A model generated the notes under the pieces. The model did not search any database. It saw only the letters and a list, made by a program, of their open reading frames with translations, and had not been told where the DNA came from. From assembly GCF_003367235.1 (NCBI RefSeq), contig NZ_QRGP01000001.1:930001-994000 (forward strand): DNA of 64,000 bases, in the 5' to 3' direction. The stretch is from Sphingorhabdus pulchriflava (GTDB lineage Bacteria > Pseudomonadota > Alphaproteobacteria > Sphingomonadales > Sphingomonadaceae). The first letter of the stretch is position 1; every line of letters starts with the position of its first letter. This document shows, piece after piece, positions 18,491 to 26,083 of the stretch. Position numbers and translations under genes: made by a program.

Positions 18491-18925
18491 ATGCAAGAGC
18501 TCTTTCTACTGGCCCAGATCGACGGCACGGAAGTCGCCATTTGCAGCGATATTGTTGAATCGGTGGTGACTGTCGGAGAGGTCGTAACGGTGCCGGGTTG
18601 TGAACCGGTTGTAGCCGGACTGTTTGCATTGCGGAGCCGCGTCCTGACTCTCATCGATTGCCAATACCGGGTGACGGGCAAGCGCAAAGCCGCAGAGAGG
18701 GGAATGCTGGCGATCATCGCCGGAATTGGCGGTCACAATTTCGGACTGCTGGTCGAAAAGGTCTTCGACGTCGTCCCGGTCGAAGATGCGAGTATCCACC
18801 CAGCCGTGAAACTTGATCCGTGCTGGAAATCTATGGTGTCTCGCCTCATCGAGATCGATGGACGCATGGTCATGGCACTTGATCCGGACGCGTTAGTCGC
18901 TGTTGATACGGCGCTCGCCGCCTAA
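18491..18925 (+). CDS. cheW: Chemotaxis coupling protein CheW
   Basis: The 144-residue product is a single CheW SH3-like domain: FLLAQIDGTEVAICSDIVESVV, then VVAGLFALRSRVLTLIDCQYR, then NFGLLVEKVFDVVPVED. It joins chemoreceptors to the CheA P5 domain. ATG 18491 starts one base after the cheA stop (TGAGATG), so the two are co-translated; the frame is open slightly further upstream inside cheA, but that reading lacks family support. Confidence 0.92.
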   Translation: MQELFLLAQIDGTEVAICSDIVESVVTVGEVVTVPGCEPVVAGLFALRSRVLTLIDCQYRVTGKRKAAERGMLAIIAGIGGHNFGLLVEKVFDVVPVEDASIHPAVKLDPCWKSMVSRLIEIDGRMVMALDPDALVAVDTALAA

Positions 18926-19014
18926 GTCGCGAATTACGATGATTTGCGGTCTGTCATTAACCGCTCAATAACAGCCCTGCGTTACACCTGTCCCATCGGT
19001 TTAGGGGACTAACA

Positions 19015-19377
19015 ATGAAATCCTGCCTTATCGTCGATGATAGCAAAGTCATCCGCAAGGTCGCTCGCCATATTCTCGAAACACTTCAGTTCACGGTTGA
19101 TGAAGCGACCGATGGCACTGAAGCGCTGGAATATTGTGCGGCTGCGGCACCCGACGTGATTTTGCTCGACTGGAATATGCCCGTGATGAGCGGGATGGAC
19201 TTTCTGCGCGCTTATCGGGCGGCAGAGAAGAGCAATGCGAAGATCATCTTTTGCACAACCGAAAACGGCATTGGCCATATTCAGGCAGCGATCAGCGCTG
19301 GCGCAGACGAGTATGTCATGAAGCCGTTCGATCGGGAAACGCTGGAAGCTAAGCTCCAAATCGTCGGCTGCATGTAA
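19015..19377 (+). CDS. cheY: Single-domain chemotaxis response regulator CheY
   Basis: The 120-residue receiver domain has the acidic pair Asp8/Asp9, phospho-acceptor Asp52 (ILLDWNMP), Thr81 and Lys103 (VMKPF). There is no output domain. It has a TTAGGGGAC purine-rich ribosome site, and 89 bases separate it from cheW, so it may have an additional promoter. A sequence resembling a CtrA box lies at 18957-18971. It is the expected diffusible phosphorylated messenger of the CheA encoded upstream. Confidence 0.93.
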   Translation: MKSCLIVDDSKVIRKVARHILETLQFTVDEATDGTEALEYCAAAAPDVILLDWNMPVMSGMDFLRAYRAAEKSNAKIIFCTTENGIGHIQAAISAGADEYVMKPFDRETLEAKLQIVGCM

Positions 19378-19391
19378 GTATCTGATTGCCA

Positions 19392-20477
19392 ATGTCCTCG
19401 GTTTCCACCCTGAAACGCTTTAGCGAACGATCTGCTACCCGGCCAATACGGGTCGTGCTGGTTGACGACAGCAACGTCGTACGTTCGATTTTTGCAAGAG
19501 TGCTGGGGCAGAGCGGGCAAGTGGAGGTCGCCGGGGAAGCTTCCAATAGCGCCGAAGCATTGGCGGTGCTCGCTAGGGTTAAGGCAGATATCATATTGCT
19601 CGATATCGAAATGCCGGATCGCTCGGGCCTGGATGCATTGCCGGACATTCTGGAGGCTGCAAATGGCGCGAGAGTGATAGTCGTTTCGTCCTTTGTTGAG
19701 GAAAACGGGCCGGCCGCGATCCGGGCTTTGGAACTTGGTGCCTGCGATACGCTCTCCAAGCCCGGCAAGTTCGGCTTTGCCGGCCGCTTTCCCGAACTGC
19801 TGGTGGAAAAAGTCGTCCGACTTGGCAGCACTGCGCGTCTCGGCCGTCAACCGCATTACGCAACATCTGATGCTGTTGCCCTGCCTGATCAGCTCTCGAT
19901 CAAGACACCTGGTTGCATAGCGATTGGTGCGTCAACAGGTGGCATTCCAGTCATTTTCGATATTGTCCGAAATCTGCCAAAAGCGCTTGAATGTCCGATC
20001 TTTATCGCACAGCATTTGCCTGACGCGTTCATGGAATTTTTTGCACGTCAGCTTTCGGCGCATACTAGCCGAAAGGTTTCGGTTCCCAAAGCGGGTACGA
20101 CTATTGAGAACAACACAATCTATGTGTCGCCCGCGAGCGCGCATCTGATCTGCAGCCAGCGGGGTGCGCACAAGATTGTCGACCATCTCGATTATTACCC
20201 CGACAGTCGCTACAGCCCGTCAGTCGATGCGCTGTTTGCCTCAGTCGCGGAAATTTATGCACAGGATGCATTGGCGATCGTTCTCAGTGGTATGGGAAAT
20301 GACGGGGCTGCAGGCGCAAAGCTATTGGCGGCGAATAACGCGCGTGTTCTGGTTCAGGATGCAGAGAGCTCTGTAGTTTGGGGTATGCCAGGAGCTGTGG
20401 CAAAGGCCGGACTAGCAAATGCCATTCTGCCCCCGGCCCATCTCATCAGATACCTTGCAAAGGTTGCCTCGGCATGA
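19392..20477 (+). CDS. cheB: Chemotaxis protein-glutamate methylesterase/deamidase CheB
   Basis: The 361-residue product has an N-terminal receiver domain (VVLVDDSNVVRS; phospho-acceptor Asp71 in LLDIEMPDRSG). The C-terminal methylesterase domain has the triad Ser181 (IGASTGGIP), His208 (IAQHLP) and Asp304 (SGMGNDGAAG). ATG 19392 is used rather than the TTG six bases upstream. It demethylates chemoreceptors during adaptation and is activated by CheA. Its stop overlaps cheR by ATGA. Confidence 0.96.
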   Translation: MSSVSTLKRFSERSATRPIRVVLVDDSNVVRSIFARVLGQSGQVEVAGEASNSAEALAVLARVKADIILLDIEMPDRSGLDALPDILEAANGARVIVVSSFVEENGPAAIRALELGACDTLSKPGKFGFAGRFPELLVEKVVRLGSTARLGRQPHYATSDAVALPDQLSIKTPGCIAIGASTGGIPVIFDIVRNLPKALECPIFIAQHLPDAFMEFFARQLSAHTSRKVSVPKAGTTIENNTIYVSPASAHLICSQRGAHKIVDHLDYYPDSRYSPSVDALFASVAEIYAQDALAIVLSGMGNDGAAGAKLLAANNARVLVQDAESSVVWGMPGAVAKAGLANAILPPAHLIRYLAKVASA

Positions 20478-21343
20478 GCGAAGCAACGGTCAGCAAGGCG
20501 CATTTGAAGCTTGCCGAATTGCTGGCGCGTGAAACCGGACAACAACTTCTCGCCAATCGGCACTGGCGCGTCGAAATGGCACTCAAGCCGTTGATGCGAA
20601 AACATTCTATTCCTGACATTGGTATGCTGGCGTCGCTCTTGGGCGCAGATGGAGACAAGGCCTTGCAAACCGAATGCGTTGAATCGATGATCAATAACGA
20701 AACCTGCTTTTTCAGGGATCAGGCGAACTTTGCACTGCTCACCGGGCCGGTTCTGGATTCAATCCGGGCCGCGCGTGCCTCGACGAAAAAAATGCGTATC
20801 TGGTCTGCGGCCTGCTCTACCGGGCAAGAGCCCTATTCGCTCGCGATGGCCTTTCTCGAAAATGCCGAGAAATGGCGAGACTGGTCTATCCAGATATTCG
20901 CGACCGACATTTCCACCCTTGCGTTGAGCAAAGCCCGCAAAGCACTTTACTCGCAGTTTGAAATCCAGCGTGGCTTACCTGTGATGCTGATGCTCAAATA
21001 TTTTGACCAGGTTGACAGTGACTGGTCGGCGCGTGAGCCGGTGCGCAAAATGGTGACATTCGCACAGCACAATCTCCTTCAATCGTCACGGCATTTGGGG
21101 CAATTTGATTTGGTGCTGTGTCGTAATATGTTGATGTATCTGTGCGATGATCGCAGGCGCGACGTTCTGGAGAATTTGGCCAATGCTACGGCGCCAGATG
21201 GATATCTGATGTTGGGTGCTGCTGAAACAGTGATTGGCCAGACATCCAGATTTGAAGCATCGCGCGAGTTTCGCGGATTTTACGAGCGGTCGAAAAATGT
21301 CTCGTCCAGCGCGATAAATCTCCAGGCGGCACGTCGGTCCTGA
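20474..21343 (+). CDS. cheR: Chemotaxis protein methyltransferase CheR
   Basis: The product is 289 residues. The N-terminal helical domain is followed by the SAM-binding domain with IWSAACSTGQEPYSLAM, FATDISTLALSKARK and LVLCRNMLMY. It methylates receptor glutamates, opposing CheB. The start is the ATGA overlap with cheB at 20474; the longer open frame inside cheB is not supported. Last gene of the chpT-cheAWYBR run. Confidence 0.96.
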   Translation: MSEATVSKAHLKLAELLARETGQQLLANRHWRVEMALKPLMRKHSIPDIGMLASLLGADGDKALQTECVESMINNETCFFRDQANFALLTGPVLDSIRAARASTKKMRIWSAACSTGQEPYSLAMAFLENAEKWRDWSIQIFATDISTLALSKARKALYSQFEIQRGLPVMLMLKYFDQVDSDWSAREPVRKMVTFAQHNLLQSSRHLGQFDLVLCRNMLMYLCDDRRRDVLENLANATAPDGYLMLGAAETVIGQTSRFEASREFRGFYERSKNVSSSAINLQAARRS

Positions 21344-21390
21344 AACCGTCTTTGCTTGAATCTGACGCCACCGGGCGTATGGATTAGAGC

Positions 21391-22080
21391 ATGATCTGGA
21401 ACCCATCCCCCAATTTTGGTGAGCGAACGCTGCCGATTACGATGCTGGTACTGCACTATACCGGCATGAAAAGCGGCGCAGCAGCAATTGACTGGTTGGC
21501 GAACCCCGCTTCCAAAGTGTCGGCGCACTACGTCGTCGATGAAGATGGCCAGATAGTCCATATGGTCCGCGAAGAGCAACGCGCGCAGCATGCGGGCCTA
21601 TCTTATTGGCGGGGCATAACCGATTGCAACAGTGCCAGTATAGGGATTGAAATCGTCAATCCCGGGCATGAATGGGGATATCGGCCCTTCCCCGAAGAAC
21701 AGATGGCTGCCTTGGTGCCGCTGGTTGCAGAAATTGTTCGGACTTATTCGATTCCTCCACGCAATGTCGTCGGACACAGCGATGTTGCCCCGGCGCGCAA
21801 AGAAGATCCGGGAGAACTTTTTGATTGGGAGCGATTGGCAAAGCTGGGATTGGCTGTGCCGCGTCCGACCAGGAACCTTGTCGATCCAGGCTGGGGGGAT
21901 GCTGCCTTCCTGCTGGCACTCGAACGCTATGGCTATGGCATCGCCGATGGCCCCAAGGCCGTTGTTGCGTTCCAGCGCCGCTTCCGGCCTGAAAATGTCG
22001 ATGGCGTAATCGATGGCCAATGCCGCGCGATCCTGTGGAGCCTGCTCTTGGAACATGAAGGCGGACCTGCTATCGGCTGA
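21391..22080 (+). CDS. N-acetylmuramoyl-L-alanine amidase (AmiD-like, Amidase_2 plus peptidoglycan-binding domain)
   Basis: The 229-residue product has the Amidase_2 zinc site with His22 (LVLHYTG), His129 (VVGHSDVAP) and Asp139 (RKEDPGELFDW). A short C-terminal peptidoglycan-binding domain follows (FLLALERYGYGIADGPKAVVAFQRRFRP). No signal peptide is visible, so a cytoplasmic AmpD-like role on anhydro-muropeptides is possible, although the added binding domain resembles AmiD. This fits the amgK-murU recycling genes near the end of the window. The RNase P RNA begins three bases after the stop codon. Confidence 0.9.
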   Translation: MIWNPSPNFGERTLPITMLVLHYTGMKSGAAAIDWLANPASKVSAHYVVDEDGQIVHMVREEQRAQHAGLSYWRGITDCNSASIGIEIVNPGHEWGYRPFPEEQMAALVPLVAEIVRTYSIPPRNVVGHSDVAPARKEDPGELFDWERLAKLGLAVPRPTRNLVDPGWGDAAFLLALERYGYGIADGPKAVVAFQRRFRPENVDGVIDGQCRAILWSLLLEHEGGPAIG

Positions 22081-22083
22081 TGC

Positions 22084-22448
22084 GCCAGAGGGTCGGGCGA
22101 CCGCCGGTACTTCGCTTGCGAGGTGCGGGAGGAAAGTCCGGGCTCCAGCGAGGAACGGTGCCGGATAACTTCCGGCTGGGGCAACCCAAGGGAAAGTGCC
22201 ACAGAAAGCATACCGCCGCGGCTTCGGCCGGGTAAGGGCGAAAGGGTGCGGCAAGAGCGCACCGCGCGGGCGGCAACGTCAGCGGCACGGCAAACCCCAC
22301 CGGGAGCAAAATCGAATAGGGGCGGCACATGGCATCCTCCTGCCAGTCGCCCGGGTTGGTTGCTTGACCCTTGTCGCAAGACACGGGCTAGAGGAATGGT
22401 CGCCTATCCCTTCGGGGTGGACAGAACCCGGCTTACAGACCCTCTGGC
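22084..22448 (+). ncRNA. rnpB: RNase P RNA (bacterial class A)
   Basis: The ends pair: GCCAGAGGGTC (22084-22094) with GACCCTCTGGC (22438-22448), the P1 helix. The universally conserved core is present: GAGGAAAGTCCGGGCTCC near 22128, GGGTAAGGGCGAAAGGGTGCGG, and near the 3' end GGACAGAACCCGGCTTACAG. It is the catalytic RNA that matures tRNA 5' ends. A short T-run follows at 22451. The exact ends are estimated from the P1 pairing. An ORF on the opposite strand overlaps the last 170 bases. Confidence 0.96.
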
Positions 22449-22821
22449 ACTTTTTCCAATAGAAATAGATTGCTCCAAGGATCGTCAATATGACGGCTTC
22501 GACCAGTATCGGTTCGATTACGCGCGGCGCATTACCATCAATGCCAAGGCTCACTAGCCGGCCCAATAGTGCCAGCGCGGGGAGCAGCCACGTCGCCAAA
22601 AGCCAAGTTGCGCTCCGTTTCCATGCCGCGATTAAGGCAAACACCGCGATCGCGAGAAAAAGTCCGCCTATGTCTGCCCGGATATTGGCCGAACCGATAG
22701 CACCCACCACCTCGATACCGCGAGTTGCGGCTAAGGTTTCAACGGCGAACCAATGCTGAAAAACGGAGAGCAACGATAACAAGCCAATTAGGACTACCAA
22801 AGCACGTGAAAACAACATCAT
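22279..22821 (-). CDS. Small integral membrane protein (DUF4345-like) whose frame runs into antisense rnpB
   Basis: The frame encodes 180 residues. The first 124 or so form four hydrophobic segments (MMLFSRALVVLIGLLSLLSVF; DIGGLFLAIAVFALIAAW; TWLLATWLLPALALLG; ILVEAVILTILGAIYFYWKK), the plan of DUF4345-type membrane proteins. No stop codon occurs at the natural end. Translation would continue through the 3' end of rnpB on the opposite strand, adding about 53 residues starting CQRVCKPGSVHPEGIGDH, a product of antisense RNase P sequence and not of protein selection. ATG 22821 or 22818 is the start, behind GGGAGG. Either the annotated C-terminus is real but accidental, or the stop was lost. Confidence 0.65.
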   Translation of the reverse strand: MMLFSRALVVLIGLLSLLSVFQHWFAVETLAATRGIEVVGAIGSANIRADIGGLFLAIAVFALIAAWKRSATWLLATWLLPALALLGRLVSLGIDGNAPRVIEPILVEAVILTILGAIYFYWKKCQRVCKPGSVHPEGIGDHSSSPCLATRVKQPTRATGRRMPCAAPIRFCSRWGLPCR

Positions 22822-22912
22822 GGCGGTCAATCCCTCCCTTTTTATTTACATAATGTCTTGATTGTGGTTGTCTGTCATCTGGAAGGTCGGTTTATTACTG
22901 AGGGGAAACCAA

Positions 22913-23551
22913 ATGTCACTTGTCGATCGCGTAAAGAATATCCTTTTGCAGCCTAAATCGGAATGGGAAGTCATTGCAGGCGAGAGCACGACAGTCGGCG
23001 GACTGTTTACGGGCTATGCTGCAATTTTGGCGCTATTGCCGGTTGTAGGCGGTATCGTCGCTATGGGCCTTTTGGGCATTTCGGCAGGTGGCATGGGCGG
23101 CCTGGGCGGTGCCGGGCTCAGTATAGGTTTGAGCGCGGTCGTCGCAATGAGCGTTATTGGCTATTTTGTCGGCCTCGCTGTGCTGTGGCTGATGTCATTC
23201 ATCGTCAACGCCGTGTCGCCAAGTTTCAACGGTAAATCGGAAATGGTTCAGGCAACCAAGCTGATGACATATTCGTCGACACCCAATTGGGTCGTCGGAC
23301 TGGTTAGCCCGTTCATCCCGATAGTTGGCTCGTTGCTCGGCCTTGGGGCTATCGCTTATGCGGTTTATCTGATTTATCTGGGTCTGAAACCGGTTCTCGG
23401 TGTGCCTCAGGAAAAGGTCGCCGGTTTCACGGTCGTCATTGTTCTGATTTACATCGTCCTTTCGCTAGTCGTTGGCGGAATTGTTGCCGCAACATTGTTC
23501 TCCACCTTTTTCGGAGGTGCAATGATGGCTGGAGCAATGGCAGGGGCCTAA
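22913..23551 (+). CDS. Yip1-domain membrane protein
   Basis: The 212-residue product begins MSLVDRVKNILLQPKSEWEVIAGE, the characteristic amphipathic start of bacterial Yip1-family proteins. About five membrane spans follow, with Gly-rich loops (GISAGGMGGLGGAG) and the typical YLIYLGLKPVLGVPQEKV segment. The function of bacterial Yip1 proteins is not established. ATG 22913 is chosen on the family N-terminus, behind GAGGGGAAACC. Confidence 0.85.
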   Translation: MSLVDRVKNILLQPKSEWEVIAGESTTVGGLFTGYAAILALLPVVGGIVAMGLLGISAGGMGGLGGAGLSIGLSAVVAMSVIGYFVGLAVLWLMSFIVNAVSPSFNGKSEMVQATKLMTYSSTPNWVVGLVSPFIPIVGSLLGLGAIAYAVYLIYLGLKPVLGVPQEKVAGFTVVIVLIYIVLSLVVGGIVAATLFSTFFGGAMMAGAMAGA

Positions 23552-23605
23552 TCTAGCCAAAACTCCTGCTGGTATCCGGGCCATGTCCTCGCTAAAGGCG
23601 GCGGC

Positions 23606-24139
23606 ATGGCTCGTTCTTCAAGATCGAATGATTGGGGTTTTCCCCGCTGGCGCGGATATGGCTCGTCACGTGAAGCGCAATCGATAAGGTTGTGCGACCG
23701 GGTTGGCTGCGATCGTGCCGGCAACTGTCCTGCACCAAAATCTCCTAACAGTCCTGAACGCTGGATGTTCTGTGAAGATCATGCTGCCGAGTATAACAGG
23801 GGATGGGACTATTTCGCCGGTCTGACCGCAGAAGAAGCCGCAGAACGTGAATCGGACGAACGCCGCGATAATAGCGGCTACCGCGAATCTGCGCATTATG
23901 GCTGGGCGGGCCCAGGCGACGGCAGTCGCAGTCGCGATGAAATGCGCGCGCTGGAACTTCTGGGTTTGGAGAGCGATGCTTCGTTTGAGGATGCAAAGAA
24001 GGCCTGGCGCCGGATTGCAAAGGAAACGCATCCCGACGTCAACCCGGGCAATGCGGATGCCGCAAAGGCGTTTCAGGCAGGACAGGCCGCATATGATGTA
24101 TTGCGCGCGGCCGAAGACCGCCGCGAATGGAAGGGCTGA
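23606..24139 (+). CDS. J-domain protein with an N-terminal cysteine cluster
   Basis: The product is 177 residues. Residues 1-65 contain LCDRVGCDRAGNCPAPKSP and WMFCEDHAAEYNRGWDYF, a Cys/His set likely to bind zinc. Residues about 113-177 are a J domain with the HPD motif in AKETHPDVNPGN that stimulates DnaK ATPase. The combination is common in alphaproteobacteria but its client is unknown. The gene ends in GGC TGA, the left arm of a palindrome whose right arm is the stop of the convergent sufE. Confidence 0.87.
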   Translation: MARSSRSNDWGFPRWRGYGSSREAQSIRLCDRVGCDRAGNCPAPKSPNSPERWMFCEDHAAEYNRGWDYFAGLTAEEAAERESDERRDNSGYRESAHYGWAGPGDGSRSRDEMRALELLGLESDASFEDAKKAWRRIAKETHPDVNPGNADAAKAFQAGQAAYDVLRAAEDRREWKG

Positions 24140-24143
24140 AAAC

Positions 24144-24548
24144 TCAGCCTGAATAACGTGCAGCGGTCGCCCGGATTAGTGCGATCATATTGGGAATGCC
24201 CTGCGTCCGATTCGAACTTAGCTGATTTTTGAGGTCGAACGGCGCGAGTACAGCTTCGATATCTAGTGCACCGATTTCCGCAGCGGTTTTTCCTTCTACC
24301 GTTTTCAGAACAAGTGCGATGATGCCTTTGGTGATGGCTGCATTGCTGTCGGCGAGAAATGACAGTTGGTTGTTTTCCGTGACCGGGTACACCCAGACGC
24401 TGGCCGAGCAACCGCGCACTAGTGTCGCGTCAGTCTTCAACGCATCGGGCATGGGCGACAGGGCTTTGCCCAGATCGATCAACAGGCGATAACGATCATC
24501 GCCATCTAAAAATTCATATTCGTCTAGAATGTCAGCCAATGCAGTCAT
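24144..24548 (-). CDS. sufE: SufE-family Fe-S cluster assembly sulfur acceptor
   Basis: The product is 134 residues, full length for SufE. The active cysteine is Cys47 in LVRGCSASVWV, with the family segment YRLLIDLGKALSPMPDAL ahead of it. SufE accepts persulfide from the SufS desulfurase and raises its activity. It lies 26 bases downstream of the last psp-operon gene on the same strand and could be read through from it. No other suf gene is nearby. Confidence 0.93.
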   Translation of the reverse strand: MTALADILDEYEFLDGDDRYRLLIDLGKALSPMPDALKTDATLVRGCSASVWVYPVTENNQLSFLADSNAAITKGIIALVLKTVEGKTAAEIGALDIEAVLAPFDLKNQLSSNRTQGIPNMIALIRATAARYSG

Positions 24549-24574
24549 AGAAGCTGCGCTTATGGCGTCAGCCT

Positions 24575-24817
24575 TTAGATATCAATGCCCGCCGCAATGG
24601 CCTCCAGCTTTTTCACACGTTCCTTAAGGTCAGCGACCTCGATCCGTGAGACGGTAGACGGGACGCCATCCGGCGCTAGCCGGTGCTGGCTCTCCATTTC
24701 AATACGCTTGAGTTCAATCCAGTCGCGCCATCCGCGCAGGCTGGCGGCAGCAATGATGCCGACGGTTGCAAGCGCGAGGGCGCTTACAGTCAGGTAGAAG
24801 CTGGGGTCCTGTGGCAT
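24575..24817 (-). CDS. Small membrane-anchored coiled-coil protein, last member of the psp paralogue array (80 aa)
   Basis: One N-terminal span (FYLTVSALALATVGIIAAASL) is followed by a charged segment and a short coiled coil, IEVADLKERVKKLEAIA. This matches the first half of the motif shared by its upstream neighbours, but the final EIE.LR part is absent. It lies 20 bases after the previous member. It is the most diverged copy and its family membership is less certain than for the others. Function unknown; a PspB-like envelope role is inference. Confidence 0.78.
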   Translation of the reverse strand: MPQDPSFYLTVSALALATVGIIAAASLRGWRDWIELKRIEMESQHRLAPDGVPSTVSRIEVADLKERVKKLEAIAAGIDI

Positions 24818-24837
24818 GGTCCTTCCTTCCTTTTCGG

Positions 24838-25116
24838 TTACCGGTCGCGCAGCGCTTCGATCTCGCGGCTGACGTCGAGGGCGCTTGAGTTATCGGTAGC
24901 GATGCGTTCCAGAACTTTAATGCGCTCTTTCAGCTCGCTGATTTCGTTCTGCAAAGCTTGCGTTTCGCTATTATTCGCCAGCCGCTGGGTTTTGTTCCCC
25001 AGCATATCCTGATCTTCGATTATGCCGTACTTCGCCTGATGCTTGCTCTGGATGATCTTGCCGATAGTGATGATGGCAATGATGGCTACGACCATCGTGA
25101 AGGGATCGCCGATCAT
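24838..25116 (-). CDS. Small membrane-anchored coiled-coil protein of the psp array (92 aa)
   Basis: An N-terminal span (FTMVVAIIAIITIGKII) is followed by a charged linker and coiled coil, ELKERIKVLERIATDNSSAL, ending VSREIEALRDR. This is the shared C-terminal motif of the locus. The start overlaps the previous stop (ATGA at 25113-25116), so translation is coupled. Topology and coiled coil resemble PspB, but the linker sequence differs between copies. Confidence 0.83.
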   Translation of the reverse strand: MIGDPFTMVVAIIAIITIGKIIQSKHQAKYGIIEDQDMLGNKTQRLANNSETQALQNEISELKERIKVLERIATDNSSALDVSREIEALRDR

Positions 25117-25403
25117 TTGATTACTTCCTTTTCATGTGTTGGCTGAGCGGGCAGGCTGCGAAGTGCCTCGATTTCGTTGGCGAGACTATAGCCCTGATCC
25201 GTCACTATGCGTTCGAGAACAGCGACCCGTTCTTCAAGTCGTCCCTTGTCGGCTGCATATTGCGCGGCTTTTTCAGCGATGTTCTGGGCATCCAGTTCCA
25301 TCTGCCGCTCTTTCAATTTCATCCATGGGCGGAAAATTGCCCCGGCAAATATGGCGAGCAATCCGCAGCAAATGCCCAATATAGGTATGAGTAAGGGGCT
25401 CAT
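25113..25403 (-). CDS. Small membrane-anchored coiled-coil protein of the psp array (96 aa)
   Basis: An N-terminal span (LLIPILGICCGLLAIFAGAIF) precedes a long charged helix and then GRLEERVAVLERIVTDQGYS, LANEIEALR, the motif shared with the flanking genes. Unlike the others it continues about 14 residues past the motif (SLPAQPTHEKEVIK). Its 3' end overlaps the start of the 92-aa gene. No enzymatic residues are visible. Confidence 0.83.
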   Translation of the reverse strand: MSPLLIPILGICCGLLAIFAGAIFRPWMKLKERQMELDAQNIAEKAAQYAADKGRLEERVAVLERIVTDQGYSLANEIEALRSLPAQPTHEKEVIK

Positions 25404-25424
25404 CGGGGTGGCTTTCTATTTGGT

Positions 25425-25751
25425 TCAGTTAGTAGGGCCGCGCAGGGCTTCGATTTCAGAAGTCAGCCTGTGCGCATCATCGACTACGATTTTCTCCACA
25501 CTCGCAAGGCGGTCCTTGATTGAACCGAGTTCGGCGCGCAGTTGGGCATTTTCCTGACTTAGCAGTTTGATCCGTTCGATCGATTCCTGATCGGTCTTGG
25601 GATAAATTGCTTGGCCCCATGCGCCATCAAGCGGATAGCCATTCTTGATACGCAGCCAAGTTGTGATAACCCAGCCGGCCGAAATTGAGACAATTCCTAT
25701 GCCGATCATCGGGCCGATTGCAGAAAGTATGGCTAGTTTATCCGGGTCCAT
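25425..25751 (-). CDS. Small membrane-anchored coiled-coil protein of the psp array (108 aa)
   Basis: The longest extra copy. The membrane span GIGIVSISAGWVITTWLRIKNGYPLDGAWG closely resembles that of the adjacent 95-aa protein (AGWVINNWIRAKHGYALEDEWG), so these two are clear recent relatives. The C-terminus has the diverged motif IKDRLASVEKIVVDDAHRL, TSEIEALRG. A WV..W.R...GY.L motif at the membrane border is the second conserved element of this pair. Confidence 0.84.
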   Translation of the reverse strand: MDPDKLAILSAIGPMIGIGIVSISAGWVITTWLRIKNGYPLDGAWGQAIYPKTDQESIERIKLLSQENAQLRAELGSIKDRLASVEKIVVDDAHRLTSEIEALRGPTN

Positions 25752-25775
25752 TTTCTTGGTCCTTTTCGTTGCGCT

Positions 25776-26063
25776 TTAGCGCAGGCTCTCGATCTCGTCG
25801 GCCAGGCGCACGCCTTTGTCGGTCGCGATCCGCTCCAGAACGGCGATCCTTTCCTCCAGGCGGCTAATCTTGCCGCCAAGCTGTTCATTCTCGCTGGTCA
25901 AAAGTCCGATTTTGCGCTCGGTTTCGGGCAGTTCTTTGGTGGTTTTCCCACCCCATTCATCTTCCAACGCATAGCCATGCTTGGCACGGATCCAGTTGTT
26001 GATCACCCAGCCTGCGGTGCACAGGCCAACGATCCAGATTATCGTGTCGGGTCCCATATCCAT
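25776..26063 (-). CDS. Small membrane-anchored coiled-coil protein of the psp array (95 aa)
   Basis: An N-terminal span (TIIWIVGLCTAGWVINNWI) with the AGWV..W.R..GYAL.DEWG border motif is shared with the 108-aa neighbour. A coiled coil follows, with the cleanest version of the shared ending: SRLEERIAVLERIATDKG, then LADEIESLR at the extreme C-terminus. PspC in the same operon ends in an identical LADEIESLR. Confidence 0.84.
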   Translation of the reverse strand: MDMGPDTIIWIVGLCTAGWVINNWIRAKHGYALEDEWGGKTTKELPETERKIGLLTSENEQLGGKISRLEERIAVLERIATDKGVRLADEIESLR

Positions 26064-26083
26064 TTTCCCTTTCCTTGCTGAGC

